DNA of 8,699 nt, taken from Candidatus Sumerlaeota bacterium (GTDB taxonomy: Bacteria > Sumerlaeota > Sumerlaeia > JADFCT01). Below are positions 1-6,814 of the stretch, in pieces. The translations under genes and the position numbers were made by a program. Location of the stretch: contig JAPLSP010000480.1 of NCBI GenBank assembly GCA_026398575.1, forward strand, positions 1 through 8,699, written 5' to 3'. Under the pieces are notes generated by a model. It was not told the origin of the DNA. It worked only from the letters and a program-made list of their open reading frames with translations, and did not search any database. Numbering within the stretch: position 1 is the first letter of the stretch; every line of letters starts with the position of its first letter.

Positions 1-232
1 GGCGCCAAACTGGACAAATCCTTCCTTTCATTTTCCAGCGACAAAGGTCTTGTGACCCAAAGCAGCTACGCCGCGAGGCGCACCCCGGCAGCTGCGCAAT
101 AAGCTTTTCCCCTGGCGTCGCAGCCCCTATCCCGCAAATGATAATTGACCCGCAGGCAGGGCCGGAAGAAAATCACTGCGAATCGTTTTTGCTGCCGGCT
201 GATAGAATCCCCTTTCTGGAACAGAGATTGCC
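1..232. other. No recognised gene upstream of lpxA
   Basis: No gene can be named here. The first frame is open from the window edge to a TAA at 100-102 (33 residues) and could be the tail of an upstream gene, but the residues match no family I recognise and so short an open run is expected by chance. A TTGACC at 145-150 and a TAGAAT at 203-208 resemble sigma-70 boxes but are not spaced as a pair. No clear Shine-Dalgarno precedes lpxA. None of the usual lpxA neighbours (lpxD, fabZ, lpxC) is visible. Confidence 0.5.
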
Positions 233-1066
233 ATGCCTTCTTCCCCCAATCCCAACATCCACCCCACCGCTATTATTGATCCATCGGCGCAGATTGATCC
301 GACGACGCAAGTAGGGCCTTATTGCGTCATTCTGGGGCCGGTCGTCATCGGACCGGAAAACGTCATCCTCGCGCATAGCTATATCAGCGGACACGTAGTT
401 ATTGGCGCAAAGAACAAGATCGGCCCAAGCCTCTGCATCGGCACGGATCCGCAAAGCATCGGGCATCATGGGGACGACACGGGCGTCACGATCGGCGACG
501 GCAATATTATCCGCGAATTCGCCACGATCCATCGCTCGATCACCTCCGGCCAGCCGACGCGCGTCGGCAATGATAATTTCATTATGTCCTGCGGGCATAT
601 CGCGCATGACTGCGTGATCGGCAACCAATGCATCCTGACCCCGGGCGTCTTTATGGGGGGGCATTGCCACATCGGCGACCGCGTCAACCTCTCTTCGCCC
701 ATCGGCATTCATCAATTCGTCCGCATCGGACGCCTGGCAATGATCGGCGGTGGCTCGGTGGTCACAATGGACGTTCCGCCATTCATGCTCACTCTGGGGC
801 GCAACACCATACGCGCCTTGAACGTCATCGGGATGCGCCGCGCTGGAATCGGGTCCGAAGCGCGCAAGCAGATCAAACAGGTTTATAAAACCCTTTATCT
901 CGAAAAGCATGTGCTTTCTTATGCTCTCGAATTGATCAAAGAGAACGAGCTCTGTCCCGAAGCGCGCGAGATCGTCGAATTCTGCAAGGTTCCGACCAAG
1001 CGCGGCATCATGCCTCATGCGCAACGCAAACGCGAAGCGGAAGACGAACCGGAGGAAGTCGAATAA
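233..1066 (+). CDS. lpxA: Acyl-ACP--UDP-N-acetylglucosamine O-acyltransferase (LpxA)
   Basis: LpxA is the cytoplasmic first enzyme of lipid A synthesis. It moves an R-3-hydroxyacyl chain from acyl carrier protein to the 3-OH of UDP-GlcNAc and works as a trimer of left-handed beta helices. The 277-residue product shows hexapeptide-type repeats from about residue 9 to 180 (for example HPTAIIDPSAQI and GPVVIGPENVI). It then has the helical C-terminal region typical of LpxA, with MRRAGIGSEARKQIKQVYKTL near 205. The family motif HIAHDC is at 122-127, placing the catalytic His at residue 125 as in E. coli, and the HQF motif starts at His160. Gly173, the E. coli acyl-chain ruler position, appears conserved, which hints at a long (about C14) chain; that is inference. 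The start fits because the first beta-helix coil begins at once. The last 20 or so residues are charged and extend beyond the usual end. lpxA stands alone here, not next to lpxD, fabZ or lpxB, and is followed four bases after its stop by a heptamer array. Confidence 0.96.
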   Translation: MPSSPNPNIHPTAIIDPSAQIDPTTQVGPYCVILGPVVIGPENVILAHSYISGHVVIGAKNKIGPSLCIGTDPQSIGHHGDDTGVTIGDGNIIREFATIHRSITSGQPTRVGNDNFIMSCGHIAHDCVIGNQCILTPGVFMGGHCHIGDRVNLSSPIGIHQFVRIGRLAMIGGGSVVTMDVPPFMLTLGRNTIRALNVIGMRRAGIGSEARKQIKQVYKTLYLEKHVLSYALELIKENELCPEAREIVEFCKVPTKRGIMPHAQRKREAEDEPEEVE

Positions 1067-1070
1067 ATAG

Positions 1071-1210
<140 letters not shown>

Positions 1211-1213
1211 TTC

Positions 1214-1254
1214 TTCATTTTCAATTTTTCATTTCTCATTTTTCATTTTACATT
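1214..1254. repeat. T-rich heptamer element (TCATTTT family), copy 1, upstream of priA
   Basis: This 41-base element is built from 7-base units such as TCATTTT, TCATTTC and ACATTTT. It matches 39 of 41 bases of the element at 3770-3810, in the same orientation, which lies just upstream of maf. It ends 20 bases before the priA ATG. An AT-rich TTTAAT at 1259-1264, just past the element, lies ten bases before that ATG and resembles a -10 box. If used, it would give a transcript with almost no leader. That regulatory reading is inference. Confidence 0.9.
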
Positions 1255-1274
1255 TGCATTTAATGCCGTGAACC

Positions 1275-3617
1275 ATGCGTTTCGCCTCTGTCGCGCTGCA
1301 TCGCCCTCTGCGCAAAATCTTCCAGTATCGCATTCCGGAAGAGATGGAATGGCAAGTAGCCGTTGGGGCGCTCGTGGCGGTCACCTTCAGCCACCGGGAT
1401 ACCATCGGATGCGTCACGGCGCTTTCCGGAACGCCGGAGGCCGGACTCGATGAAAAAAAAATCCTTCCGATCCACCGGATCATCAATCCCCGCTACTTTA
1501 TTCCCGAAGACATCATCCAACTTTGCGAATGGATCGCCGACTACTATTATTGCGGCATCGGCGAAGCGCTCCATTGCGCCTCGATGATCGGCTTTCATGA
1601 AGTCACCGCGCGAAAAATCCGCCTCCTTGGTTTGAAGGAACCCGAGCGCTGGCGGGAGCGGCGGCAGGCGGCTTTGGACAATCCGGACGCGCCGCCGGAA
1701 GAATGGCAGAAACTGTCCGTCCGCCGCCGGCGCCTGATCGAAGCGATGCTCGACGCCGGCGATGAACCGCTCCCGCGCGCCGATATCCAGGAGCGGTTCC
1801 AAATTGGAACCGCCATGATCAACAGCCTGGTGGCGGACAGCATCCTTCAGGAAATAGAGTCAGACGCCGATGCGCCGGAGTCATCTGACGCGTCGGACAG
1901 GGTAGGTGCGTCGGACCGGTCAGACGCGTCGGACCGGTCGGACGCCTCGGACGGGGCGGAGGCGCCGCTGACGCTCAATCACTTTCAAGCCACAGCGCTG
2001 GACGCGATCAACAATGCGCTCGATCTCCATGAATATAGAGGCTTTCTCCTGTATGGCGTGACTGGTAGCGGCAAGACGGAAGTTTATCTCCAGGCCATTG
2101 CCCGCGCGCTGGAACTCGGACGGCAGGCCATCGCCCTGGTACCGGAAATCGCGCTGACGCCGCAGACCGTCGAGCGCTTCCGCCGCCGTTTCGGCGCGCG
2201 CGTCGGGGTCTATCATTCGCAGTTGACCATCCCGAAGAAATTCGCGCTCTGGCGCGCGATCGAACGCGGCGAAGTCTCCATCCTCGTCGGCGCGCGCTCG
2301 GCGCTGTTCGCGCCGTTTAAAAACCTCGGGCTCATCATCGTGGATGAGGAACACGAAACCAGCTACAAGCAATCCGATCCGGCGCCGCGTTATCACGCGC
2401 GCGACGTGGCGATGGTGCGCGGACGCAACCGCAAGGCCGCCGTCATCCTCGGCAGCGCGACGCCCTCGCTCGAATCGTATCACAATTGCGAGCTCGGCAA
2501 ATACACGCTGCTCAAACTGCCGCATCGCGTCTCGCAGTTGCCAATGGCGGCGACGCGGCTGGTTGACATGCGCGAAGAAGTCGCCCTGCGCCGCAATCCG
2601 TCGCTCCTTTCGCAGCCGCTGCGCGACGCCATCGCCGAGCGCCTGAAGAAAAATGAACAGGTCTTGCTCTTCCTCAACCGGCGCGGGTTCTCCTCGTTTC
2701 AGATGTGCGTGATCTGCCGCGCCATCCCACAATGCCAGCGCTGCGCCGTTTCGCTAACGTATCACAAGGGGCTGGACAAAATGGTCTGCCACTATTGCGA
2801 CCGCGCCCTGGCGCCTTATACGAAATGCCCCTCATGCGGTTCGGACCAGATGGAGATGGTCGGGATGGGGACCGAGCGCGTCGAGGAGACGATCCAGGAG
2901 GAATTCCCGAACGCGCGCGTGATCCGGCTGGATTTGGACACAACCGGTTCGCGCGGCGCCTTCGAGCTGGCGTGGCGAAAAATCTGCAATCATGAGGCGG
3001 ACATCATCGTCGGCACGCAGATCATCGCGAAAGGATTGCACATCGAGAACATCACACTGGCCGGCGTGATCTCCGCCGACTATCCGCTCTTTCAGCCCGA
3101 CTTCCGCGCCGCCGAACGCGCGTTTTCGCTCCTGACGCAGGTGACAGGGCGCGCGGGCCGCGGCGAAAAACCGGGCGAGACCATCATCCAGACGTATCTG
3201 CCGCGCCACTACAGCATCCAGCACGCCACGCGCCAGGACTACGAAGGATTTTATCAGCAGGAGATCAAGGCGCGCGCGCTGATGCGCTTCCCGCCACACC
3301 AGCGCCTGATCGCGCTGCTGGTTTCGGACCCGGATCACGAGAAAGCGTTCCAGGCGGCGCGGGCGCTGTCAACGGCGCTCAAACAGCGCGCGATGCGCTA
3401 TCGCGGCGAAGGGATCACGGTCCTGGGCGCAACGCCGGCGCCAATTGCGAAACTGAGAGGGCGATTCCGTTTCCTGACACTGCTGCGCGGCTCGAAGTCC
3501 AACCTGCTGCGCGCGGTCCTGGATGCTGCGATGAAAGATTGGCGAGCCACCGCCAAAACCTCCGCCTACGCGCGGGCGACACTGATCATAGACGTTGATC
3601 CGGTGGATTTACTGTAG
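1275..3617 (+). CDS. priA: Primosomal protein N', replication-restart helicase PriA
   Basis: PriA is a superfamily 2, 3'-to-5' DNA helicase that recognises stalled forks and starts primosome assembly to reload the replicative helicase. The 780-residue product has the N-terminal 3'-DNA-binding and winged-helix regions up to about 190. The helicase core has Walker A GVTGSGKTE at 261-269, DEEH at 357-360, GSATPS at 393-398, VGTQIIAKGL at 579-588 and TGRAGRG at 624-630. Eight cysteines of the zinc-binding insert are present at 478, 481, 487, 490, 505, 508, 518 and 521. It is somewhat longer than E. coli PriA (about 730 residues). Part of the excess is a linker at 204-227 made of Ser-Asp-Arg/Ala triplets encoded by a 9-base tandem repeat, between the winged-helix and helicase parts. 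The start at 1275 fits the family N terminus (FASVAL); no Shine-Dalgarno is evident. All key residues are intact, so the gene is probably functional. Confidence 0.97.
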   Translation: MRFASVALHRPLRKIFQYRIPEEMEWQVAVGALVAVTFSHRDTIGCVTALSGTPEAGLDEKKILPIHRIINPRYFIPEDIIQLCEWIADYYYCGIGEALHCASMIGFHEVTARKIRLLGLKEPERWRERRQAALDNPDAPPEEWQKLSVRRRRLIEAMLDAGDEPLPRADIQERFQIGTAMINSLVADSILQEIESDADAPESSDASDRVGASDRSDASDRSDASDGAEAPLTLNHFQATALDAINNALDLHEYRGFLLYGVTGSGKTEVYLQAIARALELGRQAIALVPEIALTPQTVERFRRRFGARVGVYHSQLTIPKKFALWRAIERGEVSILVGARSALFAPFKNLGLIIVDEEHETSYKQSDPAPRYHARDVAMVRGRNRKAAVILGSATPSLESYHNCELGKYTLLKLPHRVSQLPMAATRLVDMREEVALRRNPSLLSQPLRDAIAERLKKNEQVLLFLNRRGFSSFQMCVICRAIPQCQRCAVSLTYHKGLDKMVCHYCDRALAPYTKCPSCGSDQMEMVGMGTERVEETIQEEFPNARVIRLDLDTTGSRGAFELAWRKICNHEADIIVGTQIIAKGLHIENITLAGVISADYPLFQPDFRAAERAFSLLTQVTGRAGRGEKPGETIIQTYLPRHYSIQHATRQDYEGFYQQEIKARALMRFPPHQRLIALLVSDPDHEKAFQAARALSTALKQRAMRYRGEGITVLGATPAPIAKLRGRFRFLTLLRGSKSNLLRAVLDAAMKDWRATAKTSAYARATLIIDVDPVDLL
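1884..1955. repeat. In-frame 9-base tandem repeat (TCGGACNNN) inside priA
   Basis: Eight 9-base units run in phase with the codons and encode SDA, SDR, VGA, SDR, SDA, SDR, SDA and SDG. The core of each is TCNGAC followed by a variable triplet such as CGG, GCG or GCC; the third unit is degenerate. The units contain the self-complementary stretch GTCGGACCGGTCAGAC. The block codes for residues 204-227 of PriA, in the interdomain linker where a flexible insertion should be tolerated. Confidence 0.93.
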
Positions 3618-3823
3618 AGAGAGACGATGAAGGAATCGGCATGATTTTTAAATTCAATGTAAAATGTAAAATGAGAAATGAGAAATTGAAAATGAAAAAA
3701 TCCATCCAGAAGGGGAATTAAATATCCAAGAGCGTATTTCTGTCATCTAATAACCAGCCCTTTGCGATTTTCATTTTCAATTTCTCATTTCTCATTTTAC
3801 ATTTTACATTAAAATAGATCGCT
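3618..3823. other. Intergenic region priA-maf, mostly inverted-repeat element
   Basis: The 206 bases hold no gene. After 38 bases of unremarkable sequence the gap is occupied by the inverted T-rich element at 3656-3810. No typical intrinsic terminator with a T tract follows priA. TAAAAT at 3810-3815, eight bases before the maf ATG, resembles a -10 box, but no matching -35 box was found at the right spacing. Confidence 0.7.
3656..3810. repeat. 155-base inverted-repeat element of TCATTTT family (43-base perfect arms)
   Basis: The left arm at 3656-3698 and the right arm at 3768-3810 are perfect reverse complements over 43 bases and enclose a 69-base spacer. Each arm is made of the same 7-base units (TCATTTT, TCATTTC, ACATTTT) as the element at 1214-1254; the right arm is a 39/41 match to it. 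The spacer (3699-3767) has no coding content. The outline resembles a miniature inverted-repeat element, or two dispersed copies facing each other. No target-site duplication is obvious. The right arm ends 13 bases before the maf start. Confidence 0.92.
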
Positions 3824-4579
3824 ATGCCGCTCCTAATTGCAAAAAGCCAACGTCTAATCTTAGCTTCCGCCTCGCCGCGACGGCGCGAACTCCTGCGACT
3901 CGCAGGGATTGAGTGCGACGTAGCGCCGGCGGATATTGATGAGGCGGCATTCGAGACCGGCGATCCTCCGCACGACGCAATGCGCGCGGCGCTGGCCAAG
4001 GCTTTGGCCGTGGCGACGCGCCCCGAATACGCCGGACGATTGATCGTCGGCGCGGATACGATGGTCATTCTCGATGGGAAAGTTTTCGGCAAACCCGCCG
4101 ACCGTGCCGATGCGTTGCGAATGCTTCAGGCGCTCAGCGGCCGCACGCATTCGGTTTTCACGGGGCTGGCGGTTGTATGCGCGGACACAGTAGGCCATTC
4201 GCTCCGCGAATGGCCAGTTATTGCCGAAGGTCTTACTTTCCAGAGACAACAACCAGGCCGTTCAGGTCGTTCGCGGAGCGAACGACCTACCGCGCAAACC
4301 GCCACTGTGGAGACTCTCGTTACTTTCCGTTCACTCACGCCCGGCGAAATCGCGGCTTACCTCGACACGCCCGAACCCTATGACAAAGCCGGCGCGTATG
4401 GCATTCAGGGCGCGGCGGGGCGGTTCATTGAGCGCATCGAAGGCGACTATTATAATGTCGTCGGGCTGCCGCTGGAACGGCTGATCCAGATGCTGGGCGC
4501 CTTCATGGATACTTCGGGGTTTAGGGCGCCGAAGGCCCCAGTGGCGCCTTTTGGACAGACACAGACTAACACAGACTGA
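3824..4579 (+). CDS. maf: Maf family nucleoside triphosphate pyrophosphatase (dTTP/UTP type), with repeat insert
   Basis: Maf proteins hydrolyse nucleoside triphosphates to monophosphate and pyrophosphate, and are linked to house-cleaning of non-canonical nucleotides and to septum or division control. The fold signature ASASPRRRELL is at 14-24, GADTMV at 76-81 with the likely catalytic Asp78, FGKPADRADA at 88-97, and DKAGAYGIQG at 187-196. The last motif is the form seen in the dTTP/UTP pyrophosphatase (YhdE-like) branch rather than the m7GTP branch. The product is 251 residues against about 190-200 for the family. Residues 123-156 are encoded by a REPIN-like double palindrome, and the tail after about 227 is repeat-derived, ending at a TGA inside a decamer array. 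Without those parts the length would be normal. The insert lies between GLAVV and TVETLVTF, likely a surface loop, so activity may survive. No Shine-Dalgarno is evident. Confidence 0.93.
   Translation: MPLLIAKSQRLILASASPRRRELLRLAGIECDVAPADIDEAAFETGDPPHDAMRAALAKALAVATRPEYAGRLIVGADTMVILDGKVFGKPADRADALRMLQALSGRTHSVFTGLAVVCADTVGHSLREWPVIAEGLTFQRQQPGRSGRSRSERPTAQTATVETLVTFRSLTPGEIAAYLDTPEPYDKAGAYGIQGAAGRFIERIEGDYYNVVGLPLERLIQMLGAFMDTSGFRAPKAPVAPFGQTQTNTD
4190..4290. mobile_element. REPIN-like double palindrome inserted in-frame in maf
   Basis: Two hairpins lie in inverted orientation. The first has arms 4193-4202 and 4206-4215 with loop TCC; the second has arms 4264-4274 and 4278-4288 with loop GGA. 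The outer ends are GTAGG at 4190 and CCTAC at 4290. Aligned with the reverse complement of the right end, the left end is the same 26-base palindrome except for four positions, and these changes are compensatory, so each hairpin stays paired. Two REP-like palindromes in inverted order spanning about 100 bases is the layout known as a REPIN, which is mobilised in other bacteria by RAYT transposases. No RAYT is in this window. It encodes Maf residues 123-156. Confidence 0.75.
4524..4552 (+). terminator. Weak terminator-like hairpin in the 3' end of maf
   Basis: GGCGCC at 4525-4530 pairs with GGCGCC at 4543-4548, extendable by a G-U pair, around a 12-base loop and followed by TTTT. It lies about 30 bases before the stop codon of maf, inside the extended tail. 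It may mark the position of an older, shorter gene end or be part of another repeat. The T tract is short, so termination activity is uncertain. Confidence 0.25.
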
Positions 4580-4610
4580 CACAGACTGGCACGGACCAAC
4601 ACGGACGAGG
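4561..4610. repeat. Decamer tandem repeat (ACAGACTNAC / ACGGACNNNN) across the maf stop
   Basis: Five 10-base units run head to tail: ACAGACTAAC, ACAGACTGAC, ACAGACTGGC, ACGGACCAAC and ACGGACGAGG. A partial ACAGAC precedes them at 4555. The maf stop TGA (4577-4579) is inside unit two, so the last residues (QTQTNTD) are repeat-encoded. The ACGGAC/ACGGAT core links this array to the hairpin repeat at 6814-6925. Confidence 0.9.
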
Positions 4611-4843
4611 GTGGAGCGAGTTGCCTTGGCGGTAGGTTTTTTGTCTGAGTTTAATTTTCGCCTTTTGTTCGCCTTTTCGCTTGACTTGGCTTCCCCTAAT
4701 TCGATAGCCTCTTTCCCGCTGCGATGATTGACGATCCGCTGCTTTTGAACTATAGATTTTGGATGATGTATGTTTATTTAGCTCCTTTATTTTCAGTGAT
4801 TTATATTGATAGATATTTTTCGGAAATTTCCAGATCATCCGCC
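4611..4843. other. AT-rich leader between maf and dnaE, no gene supported
   Basis: No conserved gene is present. TTGACT at 4681-4686 with GATAGC at 4703-4708 (16-base spacing) is a weak sigma-70-like pair. From about 4740 the sequence turns markedly AT-rich (TATAGATTTTGG, TTATATTGATAG). It is open in the dnaE frame from an ATG at 4724, but the 40 residues it would add do not look like any DnaE N terminus. It more likely holds a promoter and an untranslated leader. Confidence 0.55.
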
Positions 4844-6814
4844 ATGTTCACCCATCTCCACGTCCATAGTCACTTCAGTTTCCTCGACGGCGTAACTGGG
4901 GTGGATGAGTTGATCGCGCACGCCTGCCGGCAGCGGATGGCGGCGCTTGCGCTGACCGACGTGAACGGCTTTTATGGCGTGATTCCGTTTTGGAAACGCG
5001 CAAAGGAAATGGGTATCAAGCCGATCATCGGCGCCGAGGTGGATGAGCCGGAAGTTGGGGGTCAGGGGTCAGGGGGAGAAGGGCAGGGGTCAGGGGTCAG
5101 GGGTCAGGGGTCAGGGGGAGAAGGGGGGCGGGGGGTGTCACTCGGCACTCGGAACGCGGAACTCGGAACCCGGAACTCCACAGAAGGAACCCGGAACGCG
5201 GAACGCGGAACTCTCACCGCAGGTGAGCGCGCGGCCCGTGTGGGTTATAGGACCGGCGAGGGAGCGGCGCCGCGCAACATCCCGTCTGCGCCCTCTATCT
5301 CCCATGGGTCCCATAAGTCCCATAGGTCCTATGACCCATCCGGCGGCGATGGCGCCGACGGCGGCGCCGCGCTCGCCAGCTCCTCCACGATCCGCCCTCT
5401 GAACCGCGCGCGGCGCGCCATTCTGCTGGCGCGGGATCTGGCCGGATACGCCGCCATCTCCGCTCTCCTTACGCGCCGCCAGATCGAACCGGACGCGTTC
5501 GATCTGCGCGCCGAACTGGATCGCCTCCTCGAAGCACACGGCGACAATGTCTATGCCCTGACCGACGCGCCGGCGCTGATCGAATCGCTGGGCGCGCGCA
5601 AGGGGCTTTATGGCGAACTGATCCTGACGCCCAAGCGCCGCGCCGCCAATCGCCGCCTCTATGAAGCCGCCCGCGAGCGCGACGTCCCGCTCGTCGTCAC
5701 GAACGACGTCCACTTCGCCGCGCCCGAAGACTATGAAGCGCACCGCATCGCCCGCGCCATCGCCGCGCTGCGCACGACCGATACGCTCGATCCCGAATGG
5801 CTTGCCGAGCCGGACAATCACCTGAAATCCGCCTCCGAGATGCTGGCGCTGGTTCGCGGCCTGAAGTCCGCCACGCGCGCCACCGAGGAGATCGCCGACG
5901 GCTGCAACCTGGAGTTCACGCTGCGCGACTGGCAGTTCCCGCGCGTCGAACTGCCACCGACTGAAACAGCATATTCCGTCCTCGCGCGGCAGGCCTTCGA
6001 GGGGTTGCAGCGGCGCTATCACCCCCTCACGCCCGCCGTCATGGCGCGGCTCGAATACGAACTCAAGATCATCGAGCAGATGGGGTTCTGCGAATACTTC
6101 CTCGCCGTGCGCGAGATCGTCGCCGAGGCCGAGCGGCGCGGATCGCCCGTTTTGGGGCGCGGCTCGGCGGCCAATTCCATCGTCTCATACGCCCTCGGCT
6201 TCACGCCCGCCGATCCGCTGCGGCTTAACCTTTACTTCGAGCGCTTCCTCAATCCGGCGCGCACCGTTCCGCCCGACATTGATCTGGATTTTTCGTGGCG
6301 CGAGCGCGACGGCATCGTCGAATGGATCTTCGAGCATTTCGGCTGGGACCGCGTTGCGCTGATCTCGACGACGATCTGCCTGCGCGCCCGGCAGGCCATC
6401 CGCGAAGTAGGCAAGGCGCTGGGGCTGCCCGAAAGCGAGGTCAACGCTTTCACCCGCCCGATCCCCGGCTGGCTCTCCCATGACCGCCCCATCGCCGAGG
6501 CGATCCGCGAATATCCCGAGTGCCGCGATCTGCCGGTCCACGAGTCGCCGTGGCGCGAGGTCATTCCCGCCGCCGACCGCCTGATGGGCGCGCCGCGCAA
6601 CCTCTCGATCCACTGCGGCGGCGTCGTGATCACGCCGCGCCCGATCACCGACTACACCCCGCTCCAGCGTTCCGGCGGCAAAGGCACGATCATCACGCAG
6701 ATGGACATGCATCCCATCGAGGACCTGGGGCTGGTCAAGATAGACATCCTGAGCAACCGCTCGCTGGGCGTTTATAAAGACGTCCTCGCCGCCATCCGCT
6801 GCGCGGCGGCATAA
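4844..6814 (+). CDS. dnaE: DNA polymerase III alpha subunit (DnaE/DnaE2-like), C-terminally truncated
   Basis: This is a C-family bacterial DNA polymerase. With the start at 4844 the product is 656 residues; family members have about 1000 or more. The PHP domain opens with LHVHSHFSFLDG at 5-16, has ALTDVNG at 36-42 (Val replaces the usual His after TD) and GAEV at 63-66, and resumes with AILLAR at 192-197 and TNDVHF at 286-291. Residues 67 to about 185 are mostly low-complexity sequence from tandem repeats. The palm has LGRGSAANSIVSYALG at 437-452, PPDIDLDF with catalytic Asp478 and Asp480, NLSIHCGG at 586-593 and VKIDIL with the third catalytic Asp634. The protein ends 22 residues later at a TAA where a repeat begins, so fingers, beta-binding and OB domains are missing. 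It resembles the DnaE2 or second-DnaE group more than E. coli DnaE. It may be a decayed gene, half of a split gene, or an assembly artefact. The ATG at 4724 is rejected as start. Confidence 0.88.
   Translation: MFTHLHVHSHFSFLDGVTGVDELIAHACRQRMAALALTDVNGFYGVIPFWKRAKEMGIKPIIGAEVDEPEVGGQGSGGEGQGSGVRGQGSGGEGGRGVSLGTRNAELGTRNSTEGTRNAERGTLTAGERAARVGYRTGEGAAPRNIPSAPSISHGSHKSHRSYDPSGGDGADGGAALASSSTIRPLNRARRAILLARDLAGYAAISALLTRRQIEPDAFDLRAELDRLLEAHGDNVYALTDAPALIESLGARKGLYGELILTPKRRAANRRLYEAARERDVPLVVTNDVHFAAPEDYEAHRIARAIAALRTTDTLDPEWLAEPDNHLKSASEMLALVRGLKSATRATEEIADGCNLEFTLRDWQFPRVELPPTETAYSVLARQAFEGLQRRYHPLTPAVMARLEYELKIIEQMGFCEYFLAVREIVAEAERRGSPVLGRGSAANSIVSYALGFTPADPLRLNLYFERFLNPARTVPPDIDLDFSWRERDGIVEWIFEHFGWDRVALISTTICLRARQAIREVGKALGLPESEVNAFTRPIPGWLSHDRPIAEAIREYPECRDLPVHESPWREVIPAADRLMGAPRNLSIHCGGVVITPRPITDYTPLQRSGGKGTIITQMDMHPIEDLGLVKIDILSNRSLGVYKDVLAAIRCAAA
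5062..5138. repeat. G-rich heptamer repeat (TCAGGGG) inside dnaE
   Basis: Units of 7 bases stay in register across the block: TCAGGGG twice, GAGAAGG, GCAGGGG, TCAGGGG four times, GAGAAGG, then degenerate G-rich units. They encode a Gly/Gln/Ser/Arg-rich stretch (GQGSGVRGQGSGG) in the PHP insertion. Five runs of four or more G at 5086-5118, separated by TCA, make a strong G-quadruplex motif on the coding strand. Confidence 0.93.
5144..5213. repeat. Heptamer repeat (GGAACNC) inside dnaE
   Basis: Ten 7-base units run without a gap: GGCACTC, GGAACGC, GGAACTC, GGAACCC, GGAACTC, one degenerate unit (CACAGAA), GGAACCC, GGAACGC twice, and GGAACTC. Only base six varies in most. They encode GTRNAELGTRNS-type peptide in the PHP insertion. 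The block follows almost directly on the TCAGGGG array and keeps the same period with a different sequence. Confidence 0.93.
5300..5338. repeat. In-frame 9-base repeat (TCCCATNNN) inside dnaE
   Basis: Four 9-base units in phase with the codons encode SHG, SHK, SHR and SYD (residues 153-164). The unit core is TCCCAT or TCCTAT plus a variable triplet. The end CATAGGTCCTATG is nearly palindromic. The design, a 9-base period with Ser-X at fixed positions, parallels the repeat in priA although the sequence differs. Confidence 0.85.

Noticed and set aside
1..102. Partial upstream gene ending at TAA 100-102
   Set aside because: Only 33 codons, no recognisable motif, and such an open run is likely by chance.
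173..1024. Minus-strand open frame of 283 codons opposite lpxA
   Set aside because: lpxA is certain on the other strand and the antisense product is low-complexity Asp/Arg/Ala-rich, as expected from codon bias of the sense gene.
1920..2732. Long minus-strand open frame opposite priA
   Set aside because: It overlaps conserved PriA motifs and its product resembles no protein family; a codon-bias shadow.
4724..4843. Longer N terminus for DnaE from ATG 4724
   Set aside because: The extra 40 residues come from AT-rich sequence and do not fit the family, whose N terminus aligns with MFTHLHVHS at 4844.
5138..6022. Minus-strand open frame opposite dnaE
   Set aside because: It lies across the repeat insert and the conserved DnaE region, with no family motif.
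6700..6814. Split intein at the DnaE break, as in cyanobacteria
   Set aside because: No intein N-terminal Cys block or intein motifs are present; the protein just stops after the palm at a repeat.
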